A DNA stretch of 64,000 bases from VMCP01 sp964527775 (lineage in GTDB: Bacteria; Bacteroidota; Bacteroidia; NS11-12g; UBA955), in NCBI GenBank assembly GCA_964527775.1, contig CAZGQS010000001.1, positions 248,001 to 312,000 of the forward strand. The letters are read 5' to 3'. This document shows, one piece after another, positions 27,741-36,752 of this stretch. Position 1 is the stretch's first letter. Each line of letters opens with the position of its first letter. The notes below the pieces were generated by a model, which was not told the DNA's origin, ran no database searches, and saw nothing but the letters and a program-made list of their open reading frames with translations. A program made the position numbers and the translations under genes.

Positions 27741-28523
27741 ATGATTCAGCCCCTTGCTTACGTTCACCCTAGTGCGAGAATTGCGGATAATGTAGTCATT
27801 GATCCCTTTGTTACCATTCATGCCGATGTTGAAATTGCTGAAGGCACTCACGTAATGTCGGGTGCAGTTATTTTCCGCGGTTCTAGAATTGGAAAAAATT
27901 GCCGAATATTTCCTGGCGCTTCTATTGGGGCTATTCCTCAAGATTTGAAATTTGACGGGGAAGAAACCTTAACCATCATTGGAGACAATACCACCATCCG
28001 CGAATATGTAACCATAAACAAGGGAACGAAAGCACTCGGTTATACAAAAGTGGGTTCCAACGTATTACTTATGGCTTATGTTCATTTGGCTCACGACTGT
28101 GTTGTTGGTGATTATGCAATTCTAGCAAATAACGTTCAAGTGGCAGGTCATGTCAGCATTGGTGAATGGGCAATTTTGGGTGGAGCTGCGTTGGTACATC
28201 AGTTTGTAAAAATTGGAAAACATGCCATGATAAGCGGCGGTTCTTTGGTTCGAAAAGATGTTCCTCCTTACACAAAAGCAGCCCGTGAACCACTATCTTA
28301 TGAAGGTGTTAACAGCATTGGCCTTAGGAGACGTGGTTTTACCAATGAGAAAATTGGTGAAATTCAAGACATCTACAGGACTTTGTTTGTTAAAAGTTCA
28401 AATACCACTAAAGCATTGGCCTTAATAGAAGCAGCCTTCGCTCCCACCAATGAACGCGACGAAATCATTGCTTTTATTCAAGATTCTGATCGCGGCGTGA
28501 TGAAAGGCTATTTGTCGAAATAA
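27741..28523 (+). CDS. lpxA: Acyl-ACP-UDP-N-acetylglucosamine O-acyltransferase
   Basis: It performs the first step of lipid A synthesis, placing a 3-hydroxyacyl chain on UDP-GlcNAc. The 260-residue protein is a left-handed beta-helix of hexapeptide repeats with the family block GTKALGYTKVGSNVLLMAYV, the catalytic histidine in VHLAHDCVVGDYA and PYTKAAREPLSYEGVNSIGL. The C-terminal helical region runs from about 190. It lies in the lpxD-lpxC/fabZ-lpxA operon. The ATPase gene starts 6 nt after it. Confidence 0.96.
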   Translation: MIQPLAYVHPSARIADNVVIDPFVTIHADVEIAEGTHVMSGAVIFRGSRIGKNCRIFPGASIGAIPQDLKFDGEETLTIIGDNTTIREYVTINKGTKALGYTKVGSNVLLMAYVHLAHDCVVGDYAILANNVQVAGHVSIGEWAILGGAALVHQFVKIGKHAMISGGSLVRKDVPPYTKAAREPLSYEGVNSIGLRRRGFTNEKIGEIQDIYRTLFVKSSNTTKALALIEAAFAPTNERDEIIAFIQDSDRGVMKGYLSK

Positions 28524-28529
28524 TTTTCC

Positions 28530-29162
28530 ATGTTAAAAATCATTCTGAAAAATTGCGGTAAAAATTATCACCGTACTTGGTTGTTTCGGAATGTGAATTT
28601 TGAATTTGAGATTTTTCCGGGGAATTCCCTCGCTGTGCTCGGGGACAATGGATCAGGAAAATCAACGTTTACTTTGTTACTTACGCGCCAAATTGAGCCT
28701 ACAGAAGGTACCATAGATTGGCAGGGAATTAATTCGAAAGAAGTGCATAATTTGTATGCATTAAGTTCTCCATCCATGGAACTCCCAGAGGAACTGACAT
28801 TGGAAGAATGGTTTGAGTTTCAAAGTGAGATAAAGCCTCTTTATAGAGACGTAAATTTGAATCAGATCATTGAACTTTGTCAATTCCCACCCAAGGTTAG
28901 AAATAAATCTATTATGAATTTTTCTTCTGGCATGAAACAGAGAGTTAAATTGTGTCATAGCTTTTTGACAGATTCTCCTCTATGTATCTTAGATGAACCA
29001 CTGTCTAACCTAGATCAGAAGGGAATAGAGCTCTATGAACGGTTAATCGCAGAATACAAATCAAGTAAGTGTATTATTGTCGCATCTAACAGAGTTGATG
29101 AATATCAGTTTTGCGAACATCAAGTGCACATCAAGGATGCTCAACTATCAATTTTGAAGTGA
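28530..29162 (+). CDS. ABC transporter ATP-binding protein
   Basis: The 210-residue nucleotide-binding domain has Walker A GDNGSGKST near 38-46, signature SSGMKQR, and Walker B LCILDEPLSNLD. It would power an unidentified membrane partner; no permease is adjacent. It follows lpxA by 6 nt, so it is likely part of the lipid A operon, but a role in lipid export cannot be claimed from this. The stop lies inside the convergent FG-GAP gene: the last 32 bp overlap its 3' end. The region after Walker B is short, as in small ABC subunits. Confidence 0.85.
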   Translation: MLKIILKNCGKNYHRTWLFRNVNFEFEIFPGNSLAVLGDNGSGKSTFTLLLTRQIEPTEGTIDWQGINSKEVHNLYALSSPSMELPEELTLEEWFEFQSEIKPLYRDVNLNQIIELCQFPPKVRNKSIMNFSSGMKQRVKLCHSFLTDSPLCILDEPLSNLDQKGIELYERLIAEYKSSKCIIVASNRVDEYQFCEHQVHIKDAQLSILK

Positions 29163-31431
29163 TTTTTGAGAAGTTATTTTCTAAAATCACAAAGTATATA
29201 CCATTACTCATATTTTTAGAATCTACCGAAATACCGGGTTCTCCCGAATTTAGAATTTTTGATGTAATTACTCTCCCATCTATTGTCACAACTTTGGCCA
29301 TCCAGTTTGTTCGCGTATCAGGATTTTTAATTATGAAAATCGAACTCGCTGGATTGGGATAAATAGTTAATGTAAGTTCTTGGGGTCCGTGTTTTTCTAA
29401 TGTGTTCGCTCTTTTCTTTGATAATACACTTTGCCCAAACATCAATCCACCTTTTAGATTACCTAAAACCAATTCCGGTATAGAGTCACCGGTTAAATCA
29501 TACAAAGCAGGTTTCAGCCAAGCACTACCCAAAATGATTGAGGTATCACCGTTGTTTTGATTGAAAAATGTATGTTCTTCGGCAATGAGGCTATCCGTAA
29601 TTTGGTGGTTTTCAGGGTGGTAAATACGAACATCTCCATGCAGTGTACCCAAAATGATTTCTAGATTACCGTCATTGTCAATATCAGAAACTGTAGGAGT
29701 TGCATATCCAAATATATTAAAATCAGGCTCAGACAAACTAGTTAACCATTCGTTGGCCCTCATTCCATAGGCATTGCTACTCACCCATTCCAATTGTACA
29801 GCTGTTTTAGACTGTCCTTCAAATAGTGCTACTTTACCATTGTAAAAACCGACCAATAAATCGTTAATTCCATCATTGTTATAGTCATAAACAGCGGGTG
29901 CAGCTGTGTTTTCACTGGGTTGTTTTTGATAATTCGCCAACAAATTTCTGTTTTTCAATTTAAATAATGGCTTGCCGTTTAACTGGTAATTTTCATACCA
30001 AGCAATATCTCCATTTATTGAACCAATGAGTAAATCATCGTCATTATCATTGTCAATGTCACCTGTAGTTATACTTGAATATATGTATCCTGAATCTTTA
30101 ATATTCAAATAGTTATAAATTGAATATGTTAACTGTGGCGCTTCCAATGTCCCCGTATTTAAAAAGACATCAATTCTGTCGTTCTTACCTTTTGTAGAAT
30201 CAAAATCACCATTGTGAGCAACAAGTAGGTCCTTCAATCCATCACCATTCACGTCTAACCAGGCGGGCGATGTTCTTGCTCCAAAATCAATCATTTGCTC
30301 AGAGATAAAGTTTGTCTTTACTAAATTGAAATCGGCTTTGGTTTTGGAGCCCATATTTTTATAATACCGAATTTGTTGACTTTCTTTTGTGTTGGAAACA
30401 CTATTCGGAGCAATAATCATGTCTGTGAGGCCGTCTTTGTCAACATCAAAAGTGTATCCAGCAGGAAAAATATATGAACTGAATACTTTATCATCAAGAA
30501 ACACCGAATCGTATCTTAGCATGGTGTCGTATTCGTGCATACGCTGCATTTTTCCATTTTCAAGTCGAATTATTTTTGACCAATCTAAATTGGACAAATA
30601 CATTTCCTGATCGCCGTCATTATCTTCGTCCATAAACCAACAACTGGCTCCTCCTACATGTCGAGGCTTGAGTTTTTTAGGAAAACCAAGATCTAATGGA
30701 CAATCATTCAATATGATACCACCGCTAAATCCCTCCCAAAAGTAACCAAAGCAATAATCCATATTTTGAAATTCAAATGAATCTTTGCTCCATCCCTTTT
30801 CTGCTCTAACATCTTTAAACATGTAATAGGTAAGATTAAAAGGATCATAACTAACAATATCTAAGTCACCGTCACCATCAATATCTTTAATTGCAGGTAA
30901 ATCAGTAATGGTATTGGCGAATGATAAAGGATTGTATAATTTAAAAAAGGTAGAATCGTGTTGATTTCTGTAATACCAAGGTCCTAAGTCCTTAAATTTT
31001 AGCTTGTCAGAGTTTTTGTCAGATATGTTTACATAAATCAATAGATCGCCAATTTCCGATAATGTAAATAGATCTTGTCTTCCATCAGAATTCAAATCAG
31101 CGGCTATGTAAATGTCTTTTCCTTTGGGAAGTTGAGGTTCATATTGGGGGGCGTATAAAAATGAATTCTTATTGGTTCTCAAATAAGGGAGAATCTTGTA
31201 ATCAACGCGATCAAAAATGATTAAGTCAAGCACCCCATCTTGATTTAAATCAAATTCTGTGAATTGCGGCGAATTTAATCCCCCAGTAAATGGTTTTTCT
31301 AAGTCAAAGCCGTTCATTCTCACTTGTATTCCATCGGTAATCTCAAATTTATTCTGAGCTTGTAGACCTTTTGAGTGATACCCAAAAAGTATTGCAAAAA
31401 AGAACAAAGCTATAATTTTACTGATTTTCAT
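29131..31431 (-). CDS. FG-GAP/VCBS repeat protein with T9SS sorting domain
   Basis: The predicted product is a secreted surface protein of 766 residues. It has an N-terminal signal peptide (hydrophobic IIALFFFAILFG core, ends LQA-Q). About ten calcium-loop repeats of the DxDxDG type follow, such as DLNQDGVLDLIIFD, DIDGDGDLDIVSYD, DVNGDGLKDLLVAH and DIDNDGNLEIILGT. They indicate an FG-GAP beta-propeller. A type A T9SS domain follows (LTIYPNPASS, about residues 686-766, ending KLIVEHP). The ligand is unknown. The 3' end overlaps the convergent ABC gene by 32 bp. TAAATTCG (31442-31449) and TATTTTTG (31451-31458) on the minus strand are promoter candidates. Confidence 0.87.
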   Translation of the reverse strand: MKISKIIALFFFAILFGYHSKGLQAQNKFEITDGIQVRMNGFDLEKPFTGGLNSPQFTEFDLNQDGVLDLIIFDRVDYKILPYLRTNKNSFLYAPQYEPQLPKGKDIYIAADLNSDGRQDLFTLSEIGDLLIYVNISDKNSDKLKFKDLGPWYYRNQHDSTFFKLYNPLSFANTITDLPAIKDIDGDGDLDIVSYDPFNLTYYMFKDVRAEKGWSKDSFEFQNMDYCFGYFWEGFSGGIILNDCPLDLGFPKKLKPRHVGGASCWFMDEDNDGDQEMYLSNLDWSKIIRLENGKMQRMHEYDTMLRYDSVFLDDKVFSSYIFPAGYTFDVDKDGLTDMIIAPNSVSNTKESQQIRYYKNMGSKTKADFNLVKTNFISEQMIDFGARTSPAWLDVNGDGLKDLLVAHNGDFDSTKGKNDRIDVFLNTGTLEAPQLTYSIYNYLNIKDSGYIYSSITTGDIDNDNDDDLLIGSINGDIAWYENYQLNGKPLFKLKNRNLLANYQKQPSENTAAPAVYDYNNDGINDLLVGFYNGKVALFEGQSKTAVQLEWVSSNAYGMRANEWLTSLSEPDFNIFGYATPTVSDIDNDGNLEIILGTLHGDVRIYHPENHQITDSLIAEEHTFFNQNNGDTSIILGSAWLKPALYDLTGDSIPELVLGNLKGGLMFGQSVLSKKRANTLEKHGPQELTLTIYPNPASSIFIIKNPDTRTNWMAKVVTIDGRVITSKILNSGEPGISVDSKNMSNGIYFVILENNFSKITSKLIVEHP

Positions 31432-31441
31432 AGGAATACAT

Positions 31442-31458
31442 CGAATTTAACAAAAATA
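31442..31458 (-). promoter_or_regulatory. Two candidate -7 boxes for the FG-GAP gene
   Basis: On the minus strand TAAATTCG (31442-31449) ends 10 nt before the ATG and TATTTTTG (31451-31458) ends 19 nt before it. Both match TAnnTTyG; which one is used cannot be decided by eye. Confidence 0.5.
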
Positions 31459-31493
31459 CTTTGAAGTTAAAGTGATAATCAGCACCTAAAATG

Positions 31494-31501
31494 TAATTTT
31501 G
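31494..31501 (+). promoter_or_regulatory. Candidate -7 box TAATTTTG for murF
   Basis: A perfect TAnnTTTG match ends 10 nt before the murF ATG, in the 80-bp divergent gap with the FG-GAP gene. Confidence 0.55.
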
Positions 31502-31511
31502 AGAACATATT

Positions 31512-32819
31512 ATGCAATTGAGCACCATCGAAGAAATTTACCATGCTTGGAACGAAGTAAATCGTGTAATTACAAGCGATACTCGAAAGGATATTAATGG
31601 AAGTCTATTCTTTTGCTTATCAGGCGAAAAATTCAATGCAAATATCTTTGCTCAAAAGGCAATAGATCTTGGTGCCGCGTATGTTGTGACTAATAATTCT
31701 GAGATTCAGAATGAAAAGGTTCTATTGGTGGATAACCCTAATTTGACCCTCGGACAACTAGCTTCGCATCATGCGGCTAAAATGAAGGCTAAGCTTATTT
31801 GCGTAGGAGGTTCCAACGGAAAAACCACTACTAAAGAGCTTATTAACGCTGTACTATCGAACCATTTTAATGTAAAATACACATTGGGTAACTTCAACAA
31901 TCATATTGGTGTTCCATTAACATTGCTTTCAATTTCTGAGGACACTGATATAGGAATCATCGAAACCGGAACGAATCATCCGGGTGAAATGAAATATTTA
32001 TGTGACTTGTTTAACCCCGATTCTGGTATTATCACCAATATTGGTAAAGAACATTTGGAAGGATTTGGTGATTTAGAGTCAGTGGCAAAAGAAGAGAGCG
32101 AGGTGTACTTAAAATTACAACAATCGCAAGGATTGGCCTTTGTGAATCTCGATGATCCTTGGCTTGGAAATATGTCTAAGCGATTATCTCGGAAGATCAC
32201 GTATAGTATTTTATCTGCCACTGCTGATATTTATATTAGACCTATAGAAGAAATGCCCCACCTTAAATTCGAAGTGTTTATTCATCAAGAATCAAAAGGT
32301 ATTTTTCAAGCCAAATTGGGCGGTAAATTCAATTTATACAACATCTGTGCTGCGATTGCAGCTTCCATCAAATACAATGTTGATTGGGAATCAACGATTA
32401 AATCAATTGTTAATTTTGAATCTAACAACAACAGATCACAATGGATTGAATTTGGCAATAAAAAGATATTTTTAGATGCTTATAATGCCAATCCATCCAG
32501 TGTTGCTGTTGGGTTAGAATCTTTTTCAACCATTAAAGGCAGTAAGGCTGTGATTTTAGGTGATATGCTTGAACTCGGACATCATTCTCAAAAAGAACAT
32601 TTAGATATTTTTGAATTAGCAGTAAAATTGAATTTTGAAGAATTGTTTATTTGTGGACCTGAATTTAGTTTGGCAAACAACTCCTATCCATTTAAATTTG
32701 ATTCGGCAGCTACATTGTTGGCTTGGTTAGATACTCATCCCATAGAGTCGGAATACATTTATGTCAAAGGAAGCCGAGGGATGAAGATGGAAACGGTTTT
32801 GGAACACTTTAAATCATAA
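31512..32819 (+). CDS. murF: UDP-N-acetylmuramoyl-tripeptide-D-alanyl-D-alanine ligase
   Basis: This ATP-dependent ligase adds D-Ala-D-Ala to the UDP-MurNAc tripeptide, the last cytoplasmic peptide step of peptidoglycan synthesis. In the predicted 435-residue product the P-loop GGSNGKTTT lies at residues 99-107. The Mur core block GTLGNFNNHIGVPLTLL-like segment (YTLGNFNNHIGVPL), IETGTNHPGEM and ITNIGKEHLEGFG follow. LDAYNANPSS and ILGDMLELG are specific to MurF. It stands alone between a divergent T9SS gene and the convergent nuoH, with a terminator just after its stop. Confidence 0.95.
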   Translation: MQLSTIEEIYHAWNEVNRVITSDTRKDINGSLFFCLSGEKFNANIFAQKAIDLGAAYVVTNNSEIQNEKVLLVDNPNLTLGQLASHHAAKMKAKLICVGGSNGKTTTKELINAVLSNHFNVKYTLGNFNNHIGVPLTLLSISEDTDIGIIETGTNHPGEMKYLCDLFNPDSGIITNIGKEHLEGFGDLESVAKEESEVYLKLQQSQGLAFVNLDDPWLGNMSKRLSRKITYSILSATADIYIRPIEEMPHLKFEVFIHQESKGIFQAKLGGKFNLYNICAAIAASIKYNVDWESTIKSIVNFESNNNRSQWIEFGNKKIFLDAYNANPSSVAVGLESFSTIKGSKAVILGDMLELGHHSQKEHLDIFELAVKLNFEELFICGPEFSLANNSYPFKFDSAATLLAWLDTHPIESEYIYVKGSRGMKMETVLEHFKS

Positions 32820-32845
32820 AAAAAGGCCCTTTAAAAGGGCCTTTT
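32817..32845. terminator. Bidirectional intrinsic terminator, murF / nuoH
   Basis: The arms AAAAGGCCCTT (32821-32831) and AAGGGCCTTTT (32835-32845) flank a 3-nt loop. T-runs follow on both strands. The element lies just after the murF stop and 22 nt beyond the nuoH stop, so it closes the nuoA-H transcript as well. Confidence 0.92.
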
Positions 32846-32866
32846 AAGTGTTATAATATTTATTCT

Positions 32867-33889
32867 TTATTTGAAAAGTAAAGAAATCGCTCCAGTAGCT
32901 AACATATTGAATAGTGCTAGTGGAATCATAGATTTCCAACCCAAATGCATCAACTGATCATACCTGAATCTTGGAAGAGTCCAACGAATCCACATGAAAA
33001 CAAAGATGAAAATCAATATTTTAGAGAACATAACGGCGATTTGCGCGATTCCCAGAATGGTTTGATTCTCAATTAAATCCATCCCAGGGAAGTTATATCC
33101 ACCAAAGTAAACTGTGGCCATCAATGCCGATGAAACGAACATATTTACGTATTCGGAGAATAAATAAAAACCTAATTTCATGGATGAGTATTCTGTGTGG
33201 TAACCGCCAATCAATTCTGTTTCACATTCTGGTAAATCAAAAGGTGCTCGATTTGTTTCTGCTAAAGCACAGATAAAGAATATTAAGAACCCAAGAGGTT
33301 GGTAGAAAATATTCCAATTCATTCCTTTTTGTTGAGCAACAATTTCACCAAGGCTCAAGGTACCGCTCATCATAATAACTGCTATTAAAGCTAAACCCAT
33401 ACTCAATTCATAGCTAATCATTTGTGCACTTGCACGAATGGCTCCCAAAAGTGAATATTTGTTGTTACTAGCCCAACCACCAATCATGATTCCATATACA
33501 CCAACTGAAACAATTCCCATGATGTATAAGACACCTATGTTAACATCTGCTACTTGAAGTTGAACCATTCTTCCCAAAACCGGAAGTTCAGTTCCCCAAG
33601 GAATAACAGCACTGGTAATGGTTGCTGTAACCATGGCCACTGCAGGACCTAGTATAAACAACCATTTTTCTGCAGTTGCGGGTATGAATTCTTCCTTGAA
33701 GAACAATTTACCGGCATCTGCCAAAGGTTGGAAAATACCATAAATACCTGCTCTGTTCGGACCAATACGGTCTTGCATAAAAGCGGCCACTTTGCGTTCA
33801 CCGTAAGTCAAATAAGCTGCAATACCTAGTGTAACCAAGGTTAAAATAGCAACTAGAATGGTTTTTTCTAATAATAATGAACTATCCAT
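32867..33889 (-). CDS. nuoH: NADH-quinone oxidoreductase subunit H
   Basis: This membrane subunit of complex I sits at the quinone-binding junction with the peripheral arm. The 340-residue product has eight or so hydrophobic helices. It carries the signatures GPNRAGIYGIFQPLADAGK, FFICALAETNRAPFDLPE and GGYHTEYSSMKLGFY. It is the last gene of the nuoA-H block, starting 1 nt after the nuoG stop. A terminator follows directly. The canonical next gene, nuoI, is not here; it lies at 8614-9153. Confidence 0.97.
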   Translation of the reverse strand: MDSSLLLEKTILVAILTLVTLGIAAYLTYGERKVAAFMQDRIGPNRAGIYGIFQPLADAGKLFFKEEFIPATAEKWLFILGPAVAMVTATITSAVIPWGTELPVLGRMVQLQVADVNIGVLYIMGIVSVGVYGIMIGGWASNNKYSLLGAIRASAQMISYELSMGLALIAVIMMSGTLSLGEIVAQQKGMNWNIFYQPLGFLIFFICALAETNRAPFDLPECETELIGGYHTEYSSMKLGFYLFSEYVNMFVSSALMATVYFGGYNFPGMDLIENQTILGIAQIAVMFSKILIFIFVFMWIRWTLPRFRYDQLMHLGWKSMIPLALFNMLATGAISLLFK

Positions 33890-33890
33890 T

Positions 33891-34859
33891 TTATGCTTTA
33901 TTCAATAAAACCGTATGTTTTGGAATCTCTCTTTCGTAGTGATTTGCAGAAATTACCGAATGTCTTGAAATTTTACGTGGACCTTCAATATTCCATTGAG
34001 ACGTTTCTTTCTTATTAAATCTACAATCATTGCAAATGAATTCTTTTACCTCACCGTATTGGTCTTTTCTCGCAGTTACGCGAGCAATTTCGTCACCAAT
34101 CATCCATAAAACTGCATTTCCACTGCATTTATCGCAAGAACACGATGCATCCATGGGTTTGGTATACCAAACACGACTGCGGAAACGGAAGGTTTTATCT
34201 GTCAATGCTCCAACCGGACAAACATCTATAACATTACCAATAAACTCATTATGAAGGTTTTTCTCAATGAAAGTACTGATTTCGGCAGCGTCTCCCCTCT
34301 TCAAAACTCCATGTTCACGGTTATCAGTAAGTTGATTAGCGGTATAAACACAACGATAGCAAAGGATACAACGTGTCATATGGAGCTTGATGTATTCTCC
34401 TAAATCCACTTTATCGAACGTTCTACGATCAAACTCATACCTTGATTGACCCACACCGTGTTCAAAAGCAAGATCTTGCAAGTGACATTCGCCTGCTTGG
34501 TCACAAACTGGACAATCTAAGGGGTGATTGATCAATAAAAATTCAACTACACCTTTTCTTGCATCTAGTACTTTTTCACTGGATTTGTTTTTAACCTCCA
34601 TACCGTCCATCACAGTAGTACTGCAACTTGCCACTAATTTGGGCATTGGACGAGGATCTTTTTCACTTCCTTTGGAAACCTCTACTAAACAAGTTCTGCA
34701 TTTTCCTCCACTTCCTTTTAACGAGGAATAATAACACATAGCGGGTGGAACTACGTTTCCACCAATCATGCGTGCTGCATTTAAAATGGTTGTACCTGGA
34801 TCAACCTGAACAGTTTTTCCATCTATGGTTACTGTAAACTTCTGAATTTGATCAGACAT
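33891..34859 (-). CDS. nuoG: NADH-quinone oxidoreductase subunit G, short form
   Basis: This peripheral-arm subunit carries several iron-sulfur clusters. The 322-residue protein has the 2Fe-2S ferredoxin part (about 1-100, with MCYYSSLKGSGGKCRTC), the His/Cys motif DCPVCDQAGECHLQD, and the 4Fe-4S segment CILCYRCVYTANQ. It ends after about the first Fe-S region and an SCSCDKCSGNA segment, so the large C-terminal molybdopterin-like domain of E. coli NuoG is absent. Short NuoG is usual in Bacteroidota, so this is not a truncation artefact. It lies 2 nt after the nuoF stop. Confidence 0.94.
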   Translation of the reverse strand: MSDQIQKFTVTIDGKTVQVDPGTTILNAARMIGGNVVPPAMCYYSSLKGSGGKCRTCLVEVSKGSEKDPRPMPKLVASCSTTVMDGMEVKNKSSEKVLDARKGVVEFLLINHPLDCPVCDQAGECHLQDLAFEHGVGQSRYEFDRRTFDKVDLGEYIKLHMTRCILCYRCVYTANQLTDNREHGVLKRGDAAEISTFIEKNLHNEFIGNVIDVCPVGALTDKTFRFRSRVWYTKPMDASCSCDKCSGNAVLWMIGDEIARVTARKDQYGEVKEFICNDCRFNKKETSQWNIEGPRKISRHSVISANHYEREIPKHTVLLNKA

Positions 34860-34861
34860 AG

Positions 34862-36214
34862 TTATGCGTTTTCTGTTTGAAATGATTTTTCTGCAACCAG
34901 TCCATAGTTGCGAATTTGACTTTCTTTGGGCTCGTTAACATGCCATTCAAACTCTTCTCTGAAGTGTCTGATGGCTGCCGCAACTGGCCAAGCAGCAGCA
35001 TCACCTAATGGGCAAATCGTATTTCCTTCAATCTTTCTTTGGATGTCCCAAAGTAAATCAATATCGGCTATAGTTCCGTGTCCTTCCTCAAGTCTGTGAA
35101 GGACTTTTTCCATCCATCCAGTACCTTCCCTGCATGGAGAACATTGTCCACAACTTTCATGGTGATAGAAACGGGCGAAGTTCCAGGTGTTTCTAACAAT
35201 ACACTGATCTTCATCGTATACAATAAATCCACCAGAACCAAGCATTGAACCTGATTGGAAACCACCATCTGCCAAGGATTCGTAGCTCATCAATCTATCT
35301 TCACCATTGGCAGTTTTACAAACCAAATAGTGAGGCAAAATAGGAACAGAAGAACCTCCAGGAATACACGCTTTCAAACGTTTTCCATTTTTCATTCCAC
35401 CTAAATACTGATCACTGTATATGAATTCTTCAACCGATAAACCCAATTCGATTTCGTAAACACCTGGTTTATTTACATTGCCTGAAGCAGATATTAGTTT
35501 AGTCCCAGTGCTTCTACCAATACCAATTTTTGCATACTCGTCACCCCCGTCATTCACAATAGGAACAACTGCGGCAATGGTTTCTACGTTATTCACAACA
35601 GTTGGACGCTGCCACAAACCTTGAATCGCAGGAAAAGGGGGTTTCATTCTCGGATTTCCACGTTTTCCTTCGAGACTCTCAATGAGTGCAGTCTCTTCGC
35701 CACAAATGTATGCACCTGCCCCAGGAGTTATGGAAAGGTCAAGGTCGTATCCAGTTCCTAAAATGTTTTTTCCTAGCCATCCATTAGCGTATGCTTCTGC
35801 GATTGCTTTTTCAACAATGCGAAGAACAAACATGTATTCACCTCTAATGTAAATGTAACTCTGATTGGCGCCCAATGCGAATGAAGAAAGAATCATACCT
35901 TCTATCAATAAATGAGGGATTTTCTCCATCAAATATCTGTCTTTGAAAGTACCAGGCTCACTTTCATCGGCATTACACAATAAATGTCTTGGAACACCTT
36001 CAGGCTTAGCCAAGAAGCTCCATTTCATACCTGTTGGAAATCCTGCTCCGCCTCTACCTCTCAAGCCAGACTTTTTAACTTCTTCAACAATATCATCTGG
36101 TGACATCGTTTTTAAAGCTTTTTCAACGGCTGAATATCCACCATTTTTCCTGTAAACATCGTAGGTATGAATGCCTTCAATGTGAACGTTATTAAGCAAC
36201 AATTTTCTAGCCAT
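34862..36214 (-). CDS. nuoF: NADH-quinone oxidoreductase subunit F
   Basis: This is the NADH- and FMN-binding subunit of complex I. The 450-residue product contains the NADH/FMN-binding glycine block GLRGRGGAGFPTGMKWSF, the FMN-contacting ICGEETALIESLEGKRG and the 4Fe-4S motif ESCGQCSPCREG with a later CPLGDAAAW. Length and order are normal. It overlaps nuoE by 8 bp and precedes nuoG by 2 nt. Confidence 0.97.
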   Translation of the reverse strand: MARKLLLNNVHIEGIHTYDVYRKNGGYSAVEKALKTMSPDDIVEEVKKSGLRGRGGAGFPTGMKWSFLAKPEGVPRHLLCNADESEPGTFKDRYLMEKIPHLLIEGMILSSFALGANQSYIYIRGEYMFVLRIVEKAIAEAYANGWLGKNILGTGYDLDLSITPGAGAYICGEETALIESLEGKRGNPRMKPPFPAIQGLWQRPTVVNNVETIAAVVPIVNDGGDEYAKIGIGRSTGTKLISASGNVNKPGVYEIELGLSVEEFIYSDQYLGGMKNGKRLKACIPGGSSVPILPHYLVCKTANGEDRLMSYESLADGGFQSGSMLGSGGFIVYDEDQCIVRNTWNFARFYHHESCGQCSPCREGTGWMEKVLHRLEEGHGTIADIDLLWDIQRKIEGNTICPLGDAAAWPVAAAIRHFREEFEWHVNEPKESQIRNYGLVAEKSFQTENA

Positions 36215-36746
36215 TCTGATTTTCTCCCATATAATTAGCTACTGGATTGCTTCTGTAGGCTTCAATCAAAGCATCTACTTTTTCTTCTGTTAAATGTTCG
36301 TGAAATTTCTCTCCTGCTTGCAACATTGGCGCATAACCACATGCACCAAGACATTCAACTGTTTTAAGAGTAAATATTCCATCTGCGGTTGTTTCACCGT
36401 CTTTAATTCCTAGTTTTTTCTCTATGTAGTTGACAATATTCTCGGCACCTTCTATCATACAAGGACCGGTTCTGCAGACTTCTAATTTTACTTTACCCAC
36501 TTGTTGGGTATCATACATACTGTAAAATGTAGCTACTTCGTAAACTTCAATGGGTTGAATATGAAGCAAGCGTGCAACATAATCCATAACATCCACAGAA
36601 AGCCATCCAAAGTGAGCCTGGGCAATATGCAATACTCTTAGAAGCGCACTTTTTTGTTTTCCTTCTGGAAACAGGGTAATTACCCTTTGTACTTCATCTA
36701 AAAGATGTTGAGGTAGTTCTATTCTTTGATTGTTTTCCACGTTCAA
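36207..36746 (-). CDS. nuoE: NADH-quinone oxidoreductase subunit E
   Basis: This thioredoxin-fold 2Fe-2S subunit of complex I partners NuoF. The 179-residue product shows the cluster cysteines in the C-R-T-G-P-C segment (VCRTGPCM) and in VECLGACGYAP. The N-terminal helical part carries the HFGWLSVDVM-like QAHFGWLS and EVATFYSMY segments typical of NuoE. It starts 6 nt after the nuoD stop. Confidence 0.96.
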   Translation of the reverse strand: MNVENNQRIELPQHLLDEVQRVITLFPEGKQKSALLRVLHIAQAHFGWLSVDVMDYVARLLHIQPIEVYEVATFYSMYDTQQVGKVKLEVCRTGPCMIEGAENIVNYIEKKLGIKDGETTADGIFTLKTVECLGACGYAPMLQAGEKFHEHLTEEKVDALIEAYRSNPVANYMGENQNG

Positions 36747-36752
36747 TAAAAA

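Noticed and set aside
33891..34859. NuoG as a truncated pseudogene
   Set aside because: The 322-residue form ends cleanly, abuts nuoH and lacks only the molybdopterin-like domain, as is usual in Bacteroidota.
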